NCBI RefSeq assembly: GCF_014636275.1
Contig: NZ_BMEB01000005.1
Location: forward strand, 124,001-188,000
Direction of reading: 5' to 3'
DNA from: Cellulomonas carbonis
Lineage (GTDB): Bacteria > Actinomycetota > Actinomycetes > Actinomycetales > Cellulomonadaceae
DNA length: 64,000 bases
The notes under the pieces are model-generated. The model made no database searches. It was not told the origin of the DNA and saw only the letters and a program-made list of their open reading frames with translations. The position numbers were made by a program, and so were the translations under genes. This document shows positions 7,211 through 15,690 of this stretch, piece by piece (the first letter of the stretch is position 1; the number at the start of each line of letters is the position of its first letter).

Positions 7211-9157
7211 TTACGGGGCCGCGGCACCGGAAGTTGTCGACACTGTGGTGGTGGTCTTCTCGACGATGTCCTGGCCGAGCCGGATCCCGGTGTAGGCCGC
7301 GACGGCCATCAGCACGAGGAGACCGACGATCAGGCGCCACTCCAGCCACGGGGGCCACACGCGGCTGATCCACACCCGGGCCGGCATCCGCAGGGCCCGC
7401 GCGCGCAGCGTCGGGGTCTGGTCGCCCGGCGCGCGGAGCCGCCGCGGGGAGGGACGCCAGCTGTGGTCGCGGCCCCGTCGTCGGCGGCCTGCCAGCGCAC
7501 CGCTGACGATGGCGGCCGCCGCCAGGAGGTAGAAGGCGGTCTGCGGCGTCGTGCCCAGTCGCGCCGCCGGGGTGAGCGCGGTGCGCAGCGGGAGCGAGGC
7601 GATGAGCTCCTGGTCGGTGAACAGGCCGGTGCGTGCGACGACCGTTCCGTCCGGCCTGATCATGGCGCTGACGCCCACGGTGGAGACCTGGACGGTCGAC
7701 CTGCCGTGCTCCACCGCGCGGAAGCGCGACATCGCCAGCTGCTGGGTCGACTCCGGGGTGCGCCCGAACGAGGCGTTGTTGGTCGGGATGAGAATCAGCT
7801 CTGCCTCGTCGAGGACTCCCTCGCGGATGAGGCTGGCGTAGGCGACCTCGAAGCAGATCCCGGTGGCGAGGCGCACGTCTCGTCCGAGCGCGTCGATCCG
7901 CACATCGATCACTGCGGGGGCGCCGCCGGCTGCCATGTCCGTGGCGACCCGGTCGACGAGTGGAGTCAGCTGCCGGAAGAAGGAGCGGAAGGGGACGTAC
8001 TCTCCGAAGGGCACCGGGTGCTGCTTGGCATACGTGTCGCCGACCCCCGCACCGGCGGTCCAGGTGATGATCTCGTTGTAGCGGATGTCCTGCCCTTTGG
8101 GGAACCGCTGGGTCCCGAGCAGCAGTGGGGCGCCGACCGCTGCGGCGGCGCGGTCCACGGTCGAAGCCTGCGCCGGGTCGGTGCGGGGGTCGATGTCGGC
8201 GGCACTCTCCGGCCACACCACCAGGTCCAGCTGGCGCCCTCCGGCGTCGGCTGCGAGCCGCTCTGTACCTTCTGCGTGGTTGGCCGTGACGTCGCGGGCC
8301 TGCTCGGCCCAGTCGGCGCCCTGCTGCGGGACGTTGCCCTGGACGGCTCCGATCAGCAGTGAGCCGCTCTCGTGGCCGGCGTTCAGGGGAAGCAGGCCCG
8401 GGGCGCCGACCAGGAGCGCCGCAGCGAGCAGCGCCCGACCCGCGGCCGTCACCGCAGTGCGGCGCAGGTACTGCAGCGCAAGCGCCATCAGCGCCCCGGT
8501 CGCGGCGACGATCGCGGAGACCAGGACCTCCCCGCCGTAGGGCGCGAGTCGCAGCACGGGCGCCTCGGTCTGGGAGAAGGCCAGGAAGCCCCACGGGAAG
8601 CCCCCGAACGGCCAGGAGCCGCGGACCTGCTCGATGGCGGCCCACAGCACGGCTGCGGTGGCTGCCTGGGCGAGCGGGCGGCCGGTGATCCAGACGGCTC
8701 TGCGCGCGTAGGCCCACAGTGCCCCGAAGCCGGCGACGTACAGCGCTTGGAACACGCTGAGCGCGACCCACGGCAGCACCGATCCGGTGGCCTGCAGTGC
8801 CCAGTGCACCAGCGGCAGGAAGAAGGCCAGGCCCCAGACCAGGCCGATGCCTGCGGCGCGGACCGGTGGTGCGCCGCGCATCGCCAGCAGCAGGCACGCC
8901 ATGCCGGCGTAGGCCAGCGGCCACCATCCCCGGTCAGGAAACGCCAGGCTCGTCGCCCAGCCACCCACGCCTGCTCCGACCAGCGCCAGCCCGGGCGCCA
9001 TGCGGCCAGGTGGCAAGGCGCCACCGGCGCGGCGTTGCGCCTCGACGCGCTCGACCCCCCGGACGGGAGCGGCGTGAACACGAGGGTCCCCACCGGCCGC
9101 AGCAGCTGGACCAGACCCCCTGGCCGAGGAGGAGGCTCCGTAGGATCGTGTGCTCAC
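7211..9157 (-). CDS. lnt: Apolipoprotein N-acyltransferase
   Basis: 648 residues: an N-terminal hydrophilic leader, six to seven TM helices, then a carbon-nitrogen hydrolase domain (about 270-500). The catalytic triad is present: Glu in VVWPESAADI, Lys in YAKQHPVPFGEY and Cys in GICFEVAY. A final TM helix and a basic tail follow. The enzyme adds the third acyl chain to lipoproteins at the membrane. The GTG at 9157 gives a 50-residue leader; an ATG at about 9004 would start just before the first TM helix and is a plausible alternative. It is the last gene of the CadC-headed operon, 60 bases after ccsB. Confidence 0.88.
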   Translation of the reverse strand: MSTRSYGASSSARGSGPAAAAGGDPRVHAAPVRGVERVEAQRRAGGALPPGRMAPGLALVGAGVGGWATSLAFPDRGWWPLAYAGMACLLLAMRGAPPVRAAGIGLVWGLAFFLPLVHWALQATGSVLPWVALSVFQALYVAGFGALWAYARRAVWITGRPLAQAATAAVLWAAIEQVRGSWPFGGFPWGFLAFSQTEAPVLRLAPYGGEVLVSAIVAATGALMALALQYLRRTAVTAAGRALLAAALLVGAPGLLPLNAGHESGSLLIGAVQGNVPQQGADWAEQARDVTANHAEGTERLAADAGGRQLDLVVWPESAADIDPRTDPAQASTVDRAAAAVGAPLLLGTQRFPKGQDIRYNEIITWTAGAGVGDTYAKQHPVPFGEYVPFRSFFRQLTPLVDRVATDMAAGGAPAVIDVRIDALGRDVRLATGICFEVAYASLIREGVLDEAELILIPTNNASFGRTPESTQQLAMSRFRAVEHGRSTVQVSTVGVSAMIRPDGTVVARTGLFTDQELIASLPLRTALTPAARLGTTPQTAFYLLAAAAIVSGALAGRRRRGRDHSWRPSPRRLRAPGDQTPTLRARALRMPARVWISRVWPPWLEWRLIVGLLVLMAVAAYTGIRLGQDIVEKTTTTVSTTSGAAAP

Positions 9158-9217
9158 CGGCGCGTCCCGGTTGGGTCGTCCCCCACCCTCCGGCTGCGCA
9201 CCGGCATCGGCCGCTCC

Positions 9218-10201
9218 TCAGACGCCGGCATAGGAGTGCAGGCCGGTGATGAACAGGTTCACGCCGACGAAGTTGAACAGGAATGCGGCGTATCCGGCCA
9301 GGGCGAGCCACCCGGCCTTCCTTCCGCGCCACCCGGCGGTGGACTGGGCGTGCAGGTAGGCGGCGTAGAGCACCCAGGTGATGAAGGCCCAGGTCTCCTT
9401 GGGGTCCCAGCCCCAGTACCGACCCCAGGAGTCCTCGGCCCAGATCGCGCCGGCCAGCACGGCGAACGTCCACACCGGGAAGGCGAACACGTGGGCGGTA
9501 TGAGCCACGCGTTCCAGGGCGGCGGCTGCGGGCAGCCGCCCGGCGTAGCCCCGGGTCGCCTCTCCGTCGGCGTCGCGCGCGGCAGCGTGGCGGCGCAGCA
9601 GGTACAGGCCGGTTGCGGCGGCCCCGACGGTGAAGACGCCACCGGCGATGATGGCCGCCGCGACGTGGACGACCAACCAATAGGAGTTCAGCGCCGGGAC
9701 CAGGTCCCCCGCGGGGGTGTACAGCACCGTCACGGCAAGCCCCAGGCACAAGGTGACCAGCGCGAGGATCCACACACCCAGGTCCCGCACCGGCTGGCGT
9801 CGCAGGAACACCAGATAGGCGGCCGTGGCGGCCAGTGTGGCGGCGGCCGTGAACTCGTACATGTTGCCCCACGGCGCGCGGCCCGCCGCCAGGCCCCGGG
9901 CCACGACCCCGGCCAGGTGCAGCACGAACGCGAGCGTGGTCAGTGCCGCAGCGATCCGCTCCGTGCGACGCGCGGCTGCATCGCGGATCCCAGGCGGGGC
10001 CGCGGAGGCCGGCGACTGGGGGGCGAGCACGGCGCCATGTCTGCCGGCGGCGACCGGCTCAAGGCGAGGCGCGTCGTCCGCTGCCGGGCGAGATCGGCGC
10101 GCGGCCTGGTAGGCGTAGGCGAGCATCGCCAACGCGTAGACCGCGATGGCGCTGTAAATGAGCCGGTCGCTCAGCTCGGCCAGGAGGGTGGGGGTGGGCA
10201 T
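9218..10201 (-). CDS. ccsB: CcsB/CcsA-type cytochrome c biogenesis protein
   Basis: 327 residues, polytopic, with the haem-handling WWD-type motif WGRYWGWDPKETW followed by AFITWVLYAAYLH, and conserved His residues in flanking helices (HLAGV, VHVAAA, HTAHV). With ResB it forms the System II haem lyase that attaches haem to apocytochrome c outside the membrane. I prefer the ATG at 10201, with a GAGAGGA site upstream, over the TTG two codons earlier. It sits two bases after the resB stop. Confidence 0.9.
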   Translation of the reverse strand: MPTPTLLAELSDRLIYSAIAVYALAMLAYAYQAARRSRPAADDAPRLEPVAAGRHGAVLAPQSPASAAPPGIRDAAARRTERIAAALTTLAFVLHLAGVVARGLAAGRAPWGNMYEFTAAATLAATAAYLVFLRRQPVRDLGVWILALVTLCLGLAVTVLYTPAGDLVPALNSYWLVVHVAAAIIAGGVFTVGAAATGLYLLRRHAAARDADGEATRGYAGRLPAAAALERVAHTAHVFAFPVWTFAVLAGAIWAEDSWGRYWGWDPKETWAFITWVLYAAYLHAQSTAGWRGRKAGWLALAGYAAFLFNFVGVNLFITGLHSYAGV

Positions 10202-10203
10202 CT

Positions 10204-11913
10204 TCAATCCTCTCGGTCGTGCGGGGCAGCGCCGTTGCCGGCCGGTTCGGCGCCTGGCAGGGCGGCGAGCAGCGACGAGAGCTCGCCGGGGACCGGCTCA
10301 CGTCGGGTCAGGGCGTAGCTGGCTGCCTCGACGGTCACGGGGCCGCCTGCGGACGCTGCGGTGACACGGACCCAGACCCGGCGTCGGCGGACCGCCAGTG
10401 AGGCCGTCAGGCCCAGCAGGAGGGCGACCGCGGCGACCAAGGAGAGCTCCTTGCCGGGGTCGTAAGCGATCTGAAAGTTCGCGAACCGCGAGACCGACTC
10501 GAACGTGAGGGTCCCCTGCCCGTCGGGCAACGTCATCGACTCACCGGGTCGCAGAGCGCGCGCAAACGGCTCGCCCCCGTCCATGACCTGGCTCAGATCG
10601 GTCTTGTCCAGGCGGAAGACCGACTGCGGTGCGCCGTCGCCCAGACCGAGGTCACCGGTGTAGGCAGTCAGCAGCAGCTGGGGATCGACCAGGTCCGGGT
10701 ACAGCGATCGAGGCCCGGCCTCGGGGTTGACGGAGGCAGTGGGAAGGAAGAACCCTTCGAACCCCAGCTGGGTCGGTTGCCCGTCTGGGACCTTGATCAC
10801 GCCCTCGGAGGACAGGTTACCGTCGAAGGGCACGAACACCACCGGCCCGGAGAACACCGTCTGACCGCGGCCATCGGTGACGCTGACCACCGGGGCGTAA
10901 CCGTGGCCAGTGAGGAACATCTTGGTCCCCTCCACCTGCAGCGGGTGGTTCACCTCGACGGTGACCTTCTGCGCGTCGCCGCCGGGCGTGCGCAGCACAG
11001 TCAGGTCGGCCTGGAACTCCCGGGCGCTGCCGCGTTGGGGGCCGGCCGTCTCGAACCTGGCGGTGAAGTCGTCCAGTGTGACCGAGAACGGACTCAGCGT
11101 CTCGGCGTCAGTCAAAGGCCCAGGGGTGAACTCGTCGTACTGCAGCCGCGTGTTCGTGAAGGAAGCACCTTCCACGACGATCACCCGGCCCTCGAAACCG
11201 AAGAGCGACCCGATCGCGACACCGAAGAGCAGCACCAGCAGCGACAGGTGGAACACCAGGTTGCCGGCCTCGCGCACGTACCCCTTCTCTGCCCGCACGG
11301 AATCGTCGTCGACAACGACGCGGAACCTCCGTGCCCTCAGGTGAGACGCGGCCGCCTGCAGGACCTGCGCCCGTTCGGCGGCCACGGTCGTACGACGGTG
11401 GCCGTCCAAGCGCGCGAGATTGGTCGGCGCCCGTGGGGGTTCGGCGCGTGTCGACCGCCACAGGCGCGCGGCGCGCGGCAGGACGCATCCAGTCATGGAC
11501 ACCATGAGCAGTAGGTAGATCGCGGCGAACCAGGGCGAGGAGTACACCTCGAAGAACCCCAGCCGGTCCAACCACGGGCCTACCACCGGGTTGTCGGCCA
11601 CGAAGCGGGTCACGGCGCCGGGATCGAACGCGACCCCCCGCTGGGGAAGCAGCGACCCGGGCACGGCGGCCAGGGCCAGAGCCAGCAAGAGCAGCACCGC
11701 GGTCCGCATGGACGTCAGCGTCCGCCACGCCCACCGGCCCCATGCCCGCAGCCCCTGCCCCGTCGGGCGCGGTGGCATCGCCATCACTCCAGGCCGAGCC
11801 GCCTCCTCAAGACGGTCACTGACCGCAGCATCCTCGAGCGCGTCCCCGGTTGGCCGGGATCCTGCGGCCTCGGCGACGGCGCTGCCGGGCCAGGCGTCGA
11901 TTGGCTCGGTCAC
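10204..11913 (-). CDS. resB: ResB-type cytochrome c biogenesis protein
   Basis: 569 residues: a hydrophilic N-terminus, three TM helices (starting near LTSMRTAVLLLLALALAAVPGSLLPQ, with SSPWFAAIYLLLMVSMTGC), a large extracytoplasmic domain and a final TM helix before a cytoplasmic tail. SMRTAVLLL...PGSLLPQ, SSPWF and GCVLPR are ResB hallmarks. It partners CcsB in System II haem attachment. The GTG start overlaps the stop of the DUF305 gene by a few bases, and the resB stop is immediately followed by ccsB. Confidence 0.9.
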   Translation of the reverse strand: MTEPIDAWPGSAVAEAAGSRPTGDALEDAAVSDRLEEAARPGVMAMPPRPTGQGLRAWGRWAWRTLTSMRTAVLLLLALALAAVPGSLLPQRGVAFDPGAVTRFVADNPVVGPWLDRLGFFEVYSSPWFAAIYLLLMVSMTGCVLPRAARLWRSTRAEPPRAPTNLARLDGHRRTTVAAERAQVLQAAASHLRARRFRVVVDDDSVRAEKGYVREAGNLVFHLSLLVLLFGVAIGSLFGFEGRVIVVEGASFTNTRLQYDEFTPGPLTDAETLSPFSVTLDDFTARFETAGPQRGSAREFQADLTVLRTPGGDAQKVTVEVNHPLQVEGTKMFLTGHGYAPVVSVTDGRGQTVFSGPVVFVPFDGNLSSEGVIKVPDGQPTQLGFEGFFLPTASVNPEAGPRSLYPDLVDPQLLLTAYTGDLGLGDGAPQSVFRLDKTDLSQVMDGGEPFARALRPGESMTLPDGQGTLTFESVSRFANFQIAYDPGKELSLVAAVALLLGLTASLAVRRRRVWVRVTAASAGGPVTVEAASYALTRREPVPGELSSLLAALPGAEPAGNGAAPHDRED

Positions 11914-12599
11914 TGGCCCGTCGACACGGCTTGCCGCGCGTCGAGCATGTCGTTGAGCACCGCGAGCTCGGCGGTCTGGGAGCTGACGATCGCCTGCGCC
12001 AGACGACGGGCGTCGTCGTCCTCGACCAGGTCGAGCGCCGCCTGAGCCATGGCCACGCCGCCTTCATGGTGCGCCACCATGAGCCGCAGGTACAGCACCT
12101 CGGCGTCGACCCCTCCTGCGTCGGCGAGCCTGCCCAGGTCCGCGTCGCTCGCCATCCCGGGCATAACCGTGTCGGACCCCGGCGCCGCGGTCGCGTCAGC
12201 ACCGTGCTCAATGGGCCCCATGCCGGAGTCGGTTTCGCTCATCCATTGCATCGGCGCGGCCAGGCTGGCCTGCGGCATGTCCCACTGCTCCAGCCAGCCG
12301 TACATCTGCCCAGCCTGCTGCTGCTGGGTGAGCATGATGTCCAGCGCCAGGGACCGGACCTCGGGGTCCTCCGTGGCGTCACGCACCATGGTGGACATCT
12401 GCACCGCCTGGGCGTGGTGTGCCTGCATGTCGCGGGCGAACCCGGCCTCGGCTGACCCCTCGGCCGGCTGCGGGACAGGTTCCCCTCCACTGGTGAGGGC
12501 CGAGCCGGCGACCAGGCCGGCGACTCCGACTACGGCGGCTACGAGGATCACCACCGCAGCGGTCGGGATCCTGCGCGGCGCGGTAGCGTTCTCGCTCAT
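11910..12599 (-). CDS. DUF305 (CopM-like) membrane-anchored protein
   Basis: 229 residues from the ATG at 12599 (ATGA overlap with the gene before). An N-terminal TM anchor (about 16-38) is followed by two DUF305 repeats, each with a paired-His motif (FARDMQAHHAQAVQMS and LMVAHHEGGVAMAQ) and many Met. DUF305 proteins such as cyanobacterial CopM bind copper or silver outside the cytoplasm; the role here is inferred from that. The gene lies within the cytochrome-maturation operon. Confidence 0.84.
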   Translation of the reverse strand: MSENATAPRRIPTAAVVILVAAVVGVAGLVAGSALTSGGEPVPQPAEGSAEAGFARDMQAHHAQAVQMSTMVRDATEDPEVRSLALDIMLTQQQQAGQMYGWLEQWDMPQASLAAPMQWMSETDSGMGPIEHGADATAAPGSDTVMPGMASDADLGRLADAGGVDAEVLYLRLMVAHHEGGVAMAQAALDLVEDDDARRLAQAIVSSQTAELAVLNDMLDARQAVSTGQ

Positions 12600-13264
12600 C
12601 AGGCGTCCACCCCACCGGTGCACGGCGCACCTGGCTCCGGTGTCTGCTCACCCTGCTGGTACTTGACCAGGAACTGCTCAAGGCGCGGGTCATCCGCCGT
12701 CTCCAGCGCCAGCTGGGTCCCCCAGGCGCTGGCCACCACCGGCTCCTCGGGCAGCCCATCGAACGGACTGAGCAACACGTACGCGTTGCCGTCGGCCAGG
12801 TCGGCCAGCCGCTGCACCTGCTCGGCCGGCAGGTCCGAGCTGTAGGTGATCCACACGGCACCGTGCTCCAAAGAGTGCACCCCGAGCTCGCTGGGGATCG
12901 GCTCGGTGTACGTCCCGCAGTTCGCCCAAGTGCCCGCGTGGTCGCCACCGACCGGAGGCGTCTGCTCGTACTGCACCGGCTGCTGGACGTGGCCGGCTGA
13001 CAGGTCGCTGAAGGTCGCGACGCCTTCGATCTCCCCCGAGGCCGCGTCGGCGACTTCGGCGGCGCGCCGCTGCTCGCCGACGAGCACGATGGTCGTCGCT
13101 CCGATGAGGACCCCGGCCACGAGCACGCTCGTGCCGGTGATGACCGCCGTGCGGCGGCGTTCGGCGCGCCGCTGCTGCTCGCGGATCTCGGTCAGCCGGG
13201 CAGCGCGTTCAGCCGCTTCCTGCTTACGGTTCACCATCAGTGGGCGCCTTTCGTTTGTCGACAT
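12599..13264 (-). CDS. DUF3105 membrane-anchored protein
   Basis: 221 residues: a charged N-terminus rich in Arg/Glu (coiled coil, about 10-40), one TM helix (about 42-63), then a DUF3105 domain with PPVGGDHAGTWANCGTY and SLEHGAVWITY, in which the GDH, Cys and EHG residues are conserved and could bind metal. Its exact role is unknown. DUF3105 next to DUF305 is, from memory, a recurrent actinobacterial pairing. The start at 13264 lies three bases after the ccdA stop; an internal ATG (MVNRKQEAAER, 13237) is an alternative. Confidence 0.8.
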   Translation of the reverse strand: MSTNERRPLMVNRKQEAAERAARLTEIREQQRRAERRRTAVITGTSVLVAGVLIGATTIVLVGEQRRAAEVADAASGEIEGVATFSDLSAGHVQQPVQYEQTPPVGGDHAGTWANCGTYTEPIPSELGVHSLEHGAVWITYSSDLPAEQVQRLADLADGNAYVLLSPFDGLPEEPVVASAWGTQLALETADDPRLEQFLVKYQQGEQTPEPGAPCTGGVDA

Positions 13265-13267
13265 CGT

Positions 13268-14014
13268 TCACAGAACTGTGGTGTAGCCCGAGATCGTGGA
13301 CTGCAGGCCGCGCATGAGGTGGTCCCACACCCCGGTGGCCAGCAGCAGACCCGTGGTGATGAGAATGACCGCACCAGCGCGTTTGATCCCCACGGTGTGC
13401 CGGCGGGCCCAGTCGGTCGCGGTCAGTGCCCGGCGCATGCCCAGACCGACCGCGATGAACGGAAGACCGAGCCCGGCGGCGTAGACGCCGGCCAGCACCG
13501 CCCCGCGCCCGGCGCTGGCCTCGGTGAACGCCAAGGTCTGCACCGTGGCGAGGGTCGGGCCCAGACACGGCGTCCAGCCCAGCCCGAAGGTGACACCCAT
13601 CAGCGGGGCGCCGACCAGGCCCGACCTAGGACGCAGCCGCGGCAGCAGCTGGCGCTGGGATCGGGGCAGCCAGCCTGCGAAGACCAGCCCCATGACCACG
13701 ACCACGACGCCCAGGACACGGGTGAGCACCGCTTGCGAGGACTGCAGCGTCGCACCAAGACCGCCGAAGAGGGCCCCGTAGGCGACGAAGACCGAGGCGA
13801 ACCCCAGGATGAACAAGGCAGTACCCGCCACCACCGGACGTCGCCGCGTCGCGACGCCCTCATCGAGCAAGGGGCCGCCAGCGACGTAGGACACGTACCC
13901 GGGCACCACGGGCAGCACGCACGGGGACACGAAGGAGACCAGCCCCGCCAGGGCCGCGACGGCCACGGCCGCCAGCATCGGGCCGGTCGCGACCAGGTCT
14001 TGGAGCACGCTCAC
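13268..14014 (-). CDS. ccdA: CcdA/DsbD-like thiol-disulfide membrane transporter
   Basis: 248 residues with six TM helices. The redox cysteines are in [14 protein letters not shown] (TM1) and [13 protein letters not shown] (TM4), as in CcdA. It moves reducing equivalents across the membrane to a thioredoxin-like partner that keeps the apocytochrome haem-binding cysteines reduced. The GTG start at 14014 overlaps the stop of tlpA (GTGA); longer starts extend into tlpA shadow sequence. Confidence 0.9.
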   Translation of the reverse strand: MSVLQDLVATGPMLAAVAVAALAGLVSFVSPCVLPVVPGYVSYVAGGPLLDEGVATRRRPVVAGTALFILGFASVFVAYGALFGGLGATLQSSQAVLTRVLGVVVVVMGLVFAGWLPRSQRQLLPRLRPRSGLVGAPLMGVTFGLGWTPCLGPTLATVQTLAFTEASAGRGAVLAGVYAAGLGLPFIAVGLGMRRALTATDWARRHTVGIKRAGAVILITTGLLLATGVWDHLMRGLQSTISGYTTVL

Positions 14015-14685
14015 GACGACGTGGCGGGCTCGGCCAGGACCGTGTCCAGCAGCGCGGTCAGGGTCGACTCCTGCACCGCGCCGAGGACGCGCGCCGCCGG
14101 CCTCCCGTCCCGGTCCAGGAGCAGGGTCACCGGGACCCCGGCTCCGGGGAGGTGATCGGCCAGGCTCAGCAGGGCCTTGCCATTCCTGTCGTCGATGCTC
14201 GGGTAGATGATCCCGTAGCTCTCCTCGAACGCGATCGCCGCGGCCGGATTGTCGCGCACGTTGACCCCGACGAACCGCACCCCCTGGTCCGCGTACGCAG
14301 CCGACGTGGCGGCAAGGATCGGCGCCTCCTCCCGGCACGGCGCACACCACGAACCCCACACGTTGATCACCACGACGTCGCCGCGCCATGCGGCGATGTC
14401 GATCGCCTCACCAGTCAGCCCGGTTCCCGACAGCGTCACCGGTTCGCCTCGGTCCTCGGGCGCGTACTCCGTCACCGTCCTGTTGCCCGCAGCCACCGAG
14501 GGCCCTTCTGCCGCCGCGCCTTGGCCCGCCGACAGGAAGCCGGTGAGCTGGACCGCCACCACGCCTGCAGTGACGAGGACCAGGACCAGGAGGATCACCC
14601 GCGGGCCGGTCAGTGGCCGGCGCGGCCGTGCCCGTGCGGGCGATCCCTTGACCGGAGGTCCGCCGGCCGCGGTCGGCTCATCCAC
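14011..14685 (-). CDS. resA: TlpA/ResA-like membrane-anchored thioredoxin
   Basis: 224 residues: a basic N-terminus, one TM anchor (about 29-51), then a thioredoxin fold with active site WCAPC (W113-C117) and a conserved cis-Pro region ([11 protein letters not shown]). Family members reduce apocytochrome c or other extracytoplasmic thiols, fed by CcdA. The GTG start overlaps the end of the CadC-like regulator gene by eight bases. Confidence 0.88.
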   Translation of the reverse strand: MDEPTAAGGPPVKGSPARARPRRPLTGPRVILLVLVLVTAGVVAVQLTGFLSAGQGAAAEGPSVAAGNRTVTEYAPEDRGEPVTLSGTGLTGEAIDIAAWRGDVVVINVWGSWCAPCREEAPILAATSAAYADQGVRFVGVNVRDNPAAAIAFEESYGIIYPSIDDRNGKALLSLADHLPGAGVPVTLLLDRDGRPAARVLGAVQESTLTALLDTVLAEPATSS

Positions 14686-15073
14686 GAGCGGTGATCAGCT
14701 CGGACGGCTCCGCCCACAGACTCTCACCCGGTGCGGCGACGCCCAGGGCGTCCAGTAGCGCCGCGCCCTGGGAGGTCAGCCGGCACATGACCAGCTTGCC
14801 GTGCCGGCGGGAGGTCACCAGGCCGGCGCGGCGCAAGACACGCAGGTGGTGCGAGACCAGGTTCGGCGCGGCCCCGACGACCCACGCCAAATCGCAGACA
14901 CACAACTCGGCCCCGAGGGCCAGGGCAGTTGCCGTGCGAAGGCGCACCGGGTCCGCCAGTGCCTTGGCGGCGATCGCCATCGCCTGGGAGCGGTGCGCCT
15001 TTGGCAGTGCTGCACGGACTGCCTCGGCGCGCGACACGTCCAGGCACAGCAGGTCGCACCCCTCGGCCGTCAT
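14678..15073 (-). CDS. cadC: CadC-like Cd/Pb-sensing ArsR-family repressor
   Basis: 131 residues. All four soft-metal ligands of CadC have counterparts: N-terminal C6 and C10 (GCDLLCLDVSRAEAV) and C58 and C60 in ELCVCD. The winged-helix region (NLVSHHLRVLRRAGLV) is typical. CadC releases DNA on binding Cd, Pb or Bi. The surprise is its operon: the genes directly downstream are thioredoxin and cytochrome-maturation genes rather than an exporter. A spaced inverted repeat lies just upstream of the ATG. Confidence 0.86.
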   Translation of the reverse strand: MTAEGCDLLCLDVSRAEAVRAALPKAHRSQAMAIAAKALADPVRLRTATALALGAELCVCDLAWVVGAAPNLVSHHLRVLRRAGLVTSRRHGKLVMCRLTSQGAALLDALGVAAPGESLWAEPSELITARG

Positions 15074-15078
15074 ACGGT

Positions 15079-15098
15079 CATCGTAACGAACGTTGATG
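15079..15098. promoter_or_regulatory. Candidate CadC operator
   Basis: CATC and GATG arms separated by twelve bases, enclosing AACGAACGTT, sit six bases upstream of the cadC start. ArsR-family operators are usually spaced palindromes over the promoter, so position and form fit, but the arms are short. Confidence 0.3.
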
Positions 15099-15159
15099 TG
15101 AGCACCGGCCGCCGATCGTACTCGTGGCGGTGCTCAACGCGAGGCCTGCGCGGGTTCCC

Positions 15160-15690
15160 TCACCGGGCACCGATCGTGCCGTTCTCGCTCGGTGTTGCGG
15201 GTGCGGGTTGGCGCAGGGTGGACAGCACCAGCAGGGCGGCGCCGGTGACGATGGCGGTGTCGGCGAGGTTGAAGGTCGGGAACCACCCGCTGCGCAGGTA
15301 GTCGGTGACGACGCCGTCTGCGGCGCGGTCGGCGAGGTTGGCGGTGGCGCCGCCGAGGACCAGGGCCAAGGCAGCCAGCCGCCCGTTGGTGCTGGCAGCG
15401 GCGGTGCGCCAGGCGACCACGCCGACCGCAGCGGTGACGATCGCGGTCACGGTCAGCACCAGCCATGCCGGTGCACCGGCACCGACGGAGAAGGCGACCC
15501 CGGGGTTGTACGCCAGGCGTAGGTCGACCACGCCCAGGCTGATCACCCGATCCTGCAGCCCGTTCACCGCCCACGCCTTCACACCGAGGTCGGTGGCCGC
15601 GACGAGGACGACACCCACGCCTGCCGCCAGGCGTCGCCTCACCGGTGAGACCGCCAGCCGGACCGGCCTGTCAGTGGTCGGGGCGGTCAA
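15160..15690 (-). CDS. lspA: Lipoprotein signal peptidase (signal peptidase II)
   Basis: 176 residues with four TM helices and both catalytic motifs: GGATANLADRAADGVVTD (Asp in NLADR) and FPTFNLADTAIV (second Asp). It cleaves prolipoprotein signal peptides after lipidation. A TTG start overlaps the ATPase stop (TTGA), so it is translationally coupled to the metal pump. In the Cupriavidus pbr lead operon a signal peptidase II (PbrC) likewise accompanies the ATPase, so this may be a resistance function rather than the housekeeping copy. Confidence 0.9.
   Translation of the reverse strand: MTAPTTDRPVRLAVSPVRRRLAAGVGVVLVAATDLGVKAWAVNGLQDRVISLGVVDLRLAYNPGVAFSVGAGAPAWLVLTVTAIVTAAVGVVAWRTAAASTNGRLAALALVLGGATANLADRAADGVVTDYLRSGWFPTFNLADTAIVTGAALLVLSTLRQPAPATPSENGTIGAR

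Noticed and set aside
7152..8927. Long leftward open frame of 591 codons across the lnt region
   Set aside because: It is Arg/Ala/Gly-rich with no domain pattern and is a shadow frame of lnt, which has an intact catalytic triad and TM helices.
8372..10318. Rightward 648-codon open frame opposite lnt, ccsB and resB
   Set aside because: Low-complexity His/Gln/Arg composition typical of antisense frames in GC-rich DNA; no start signal or family.
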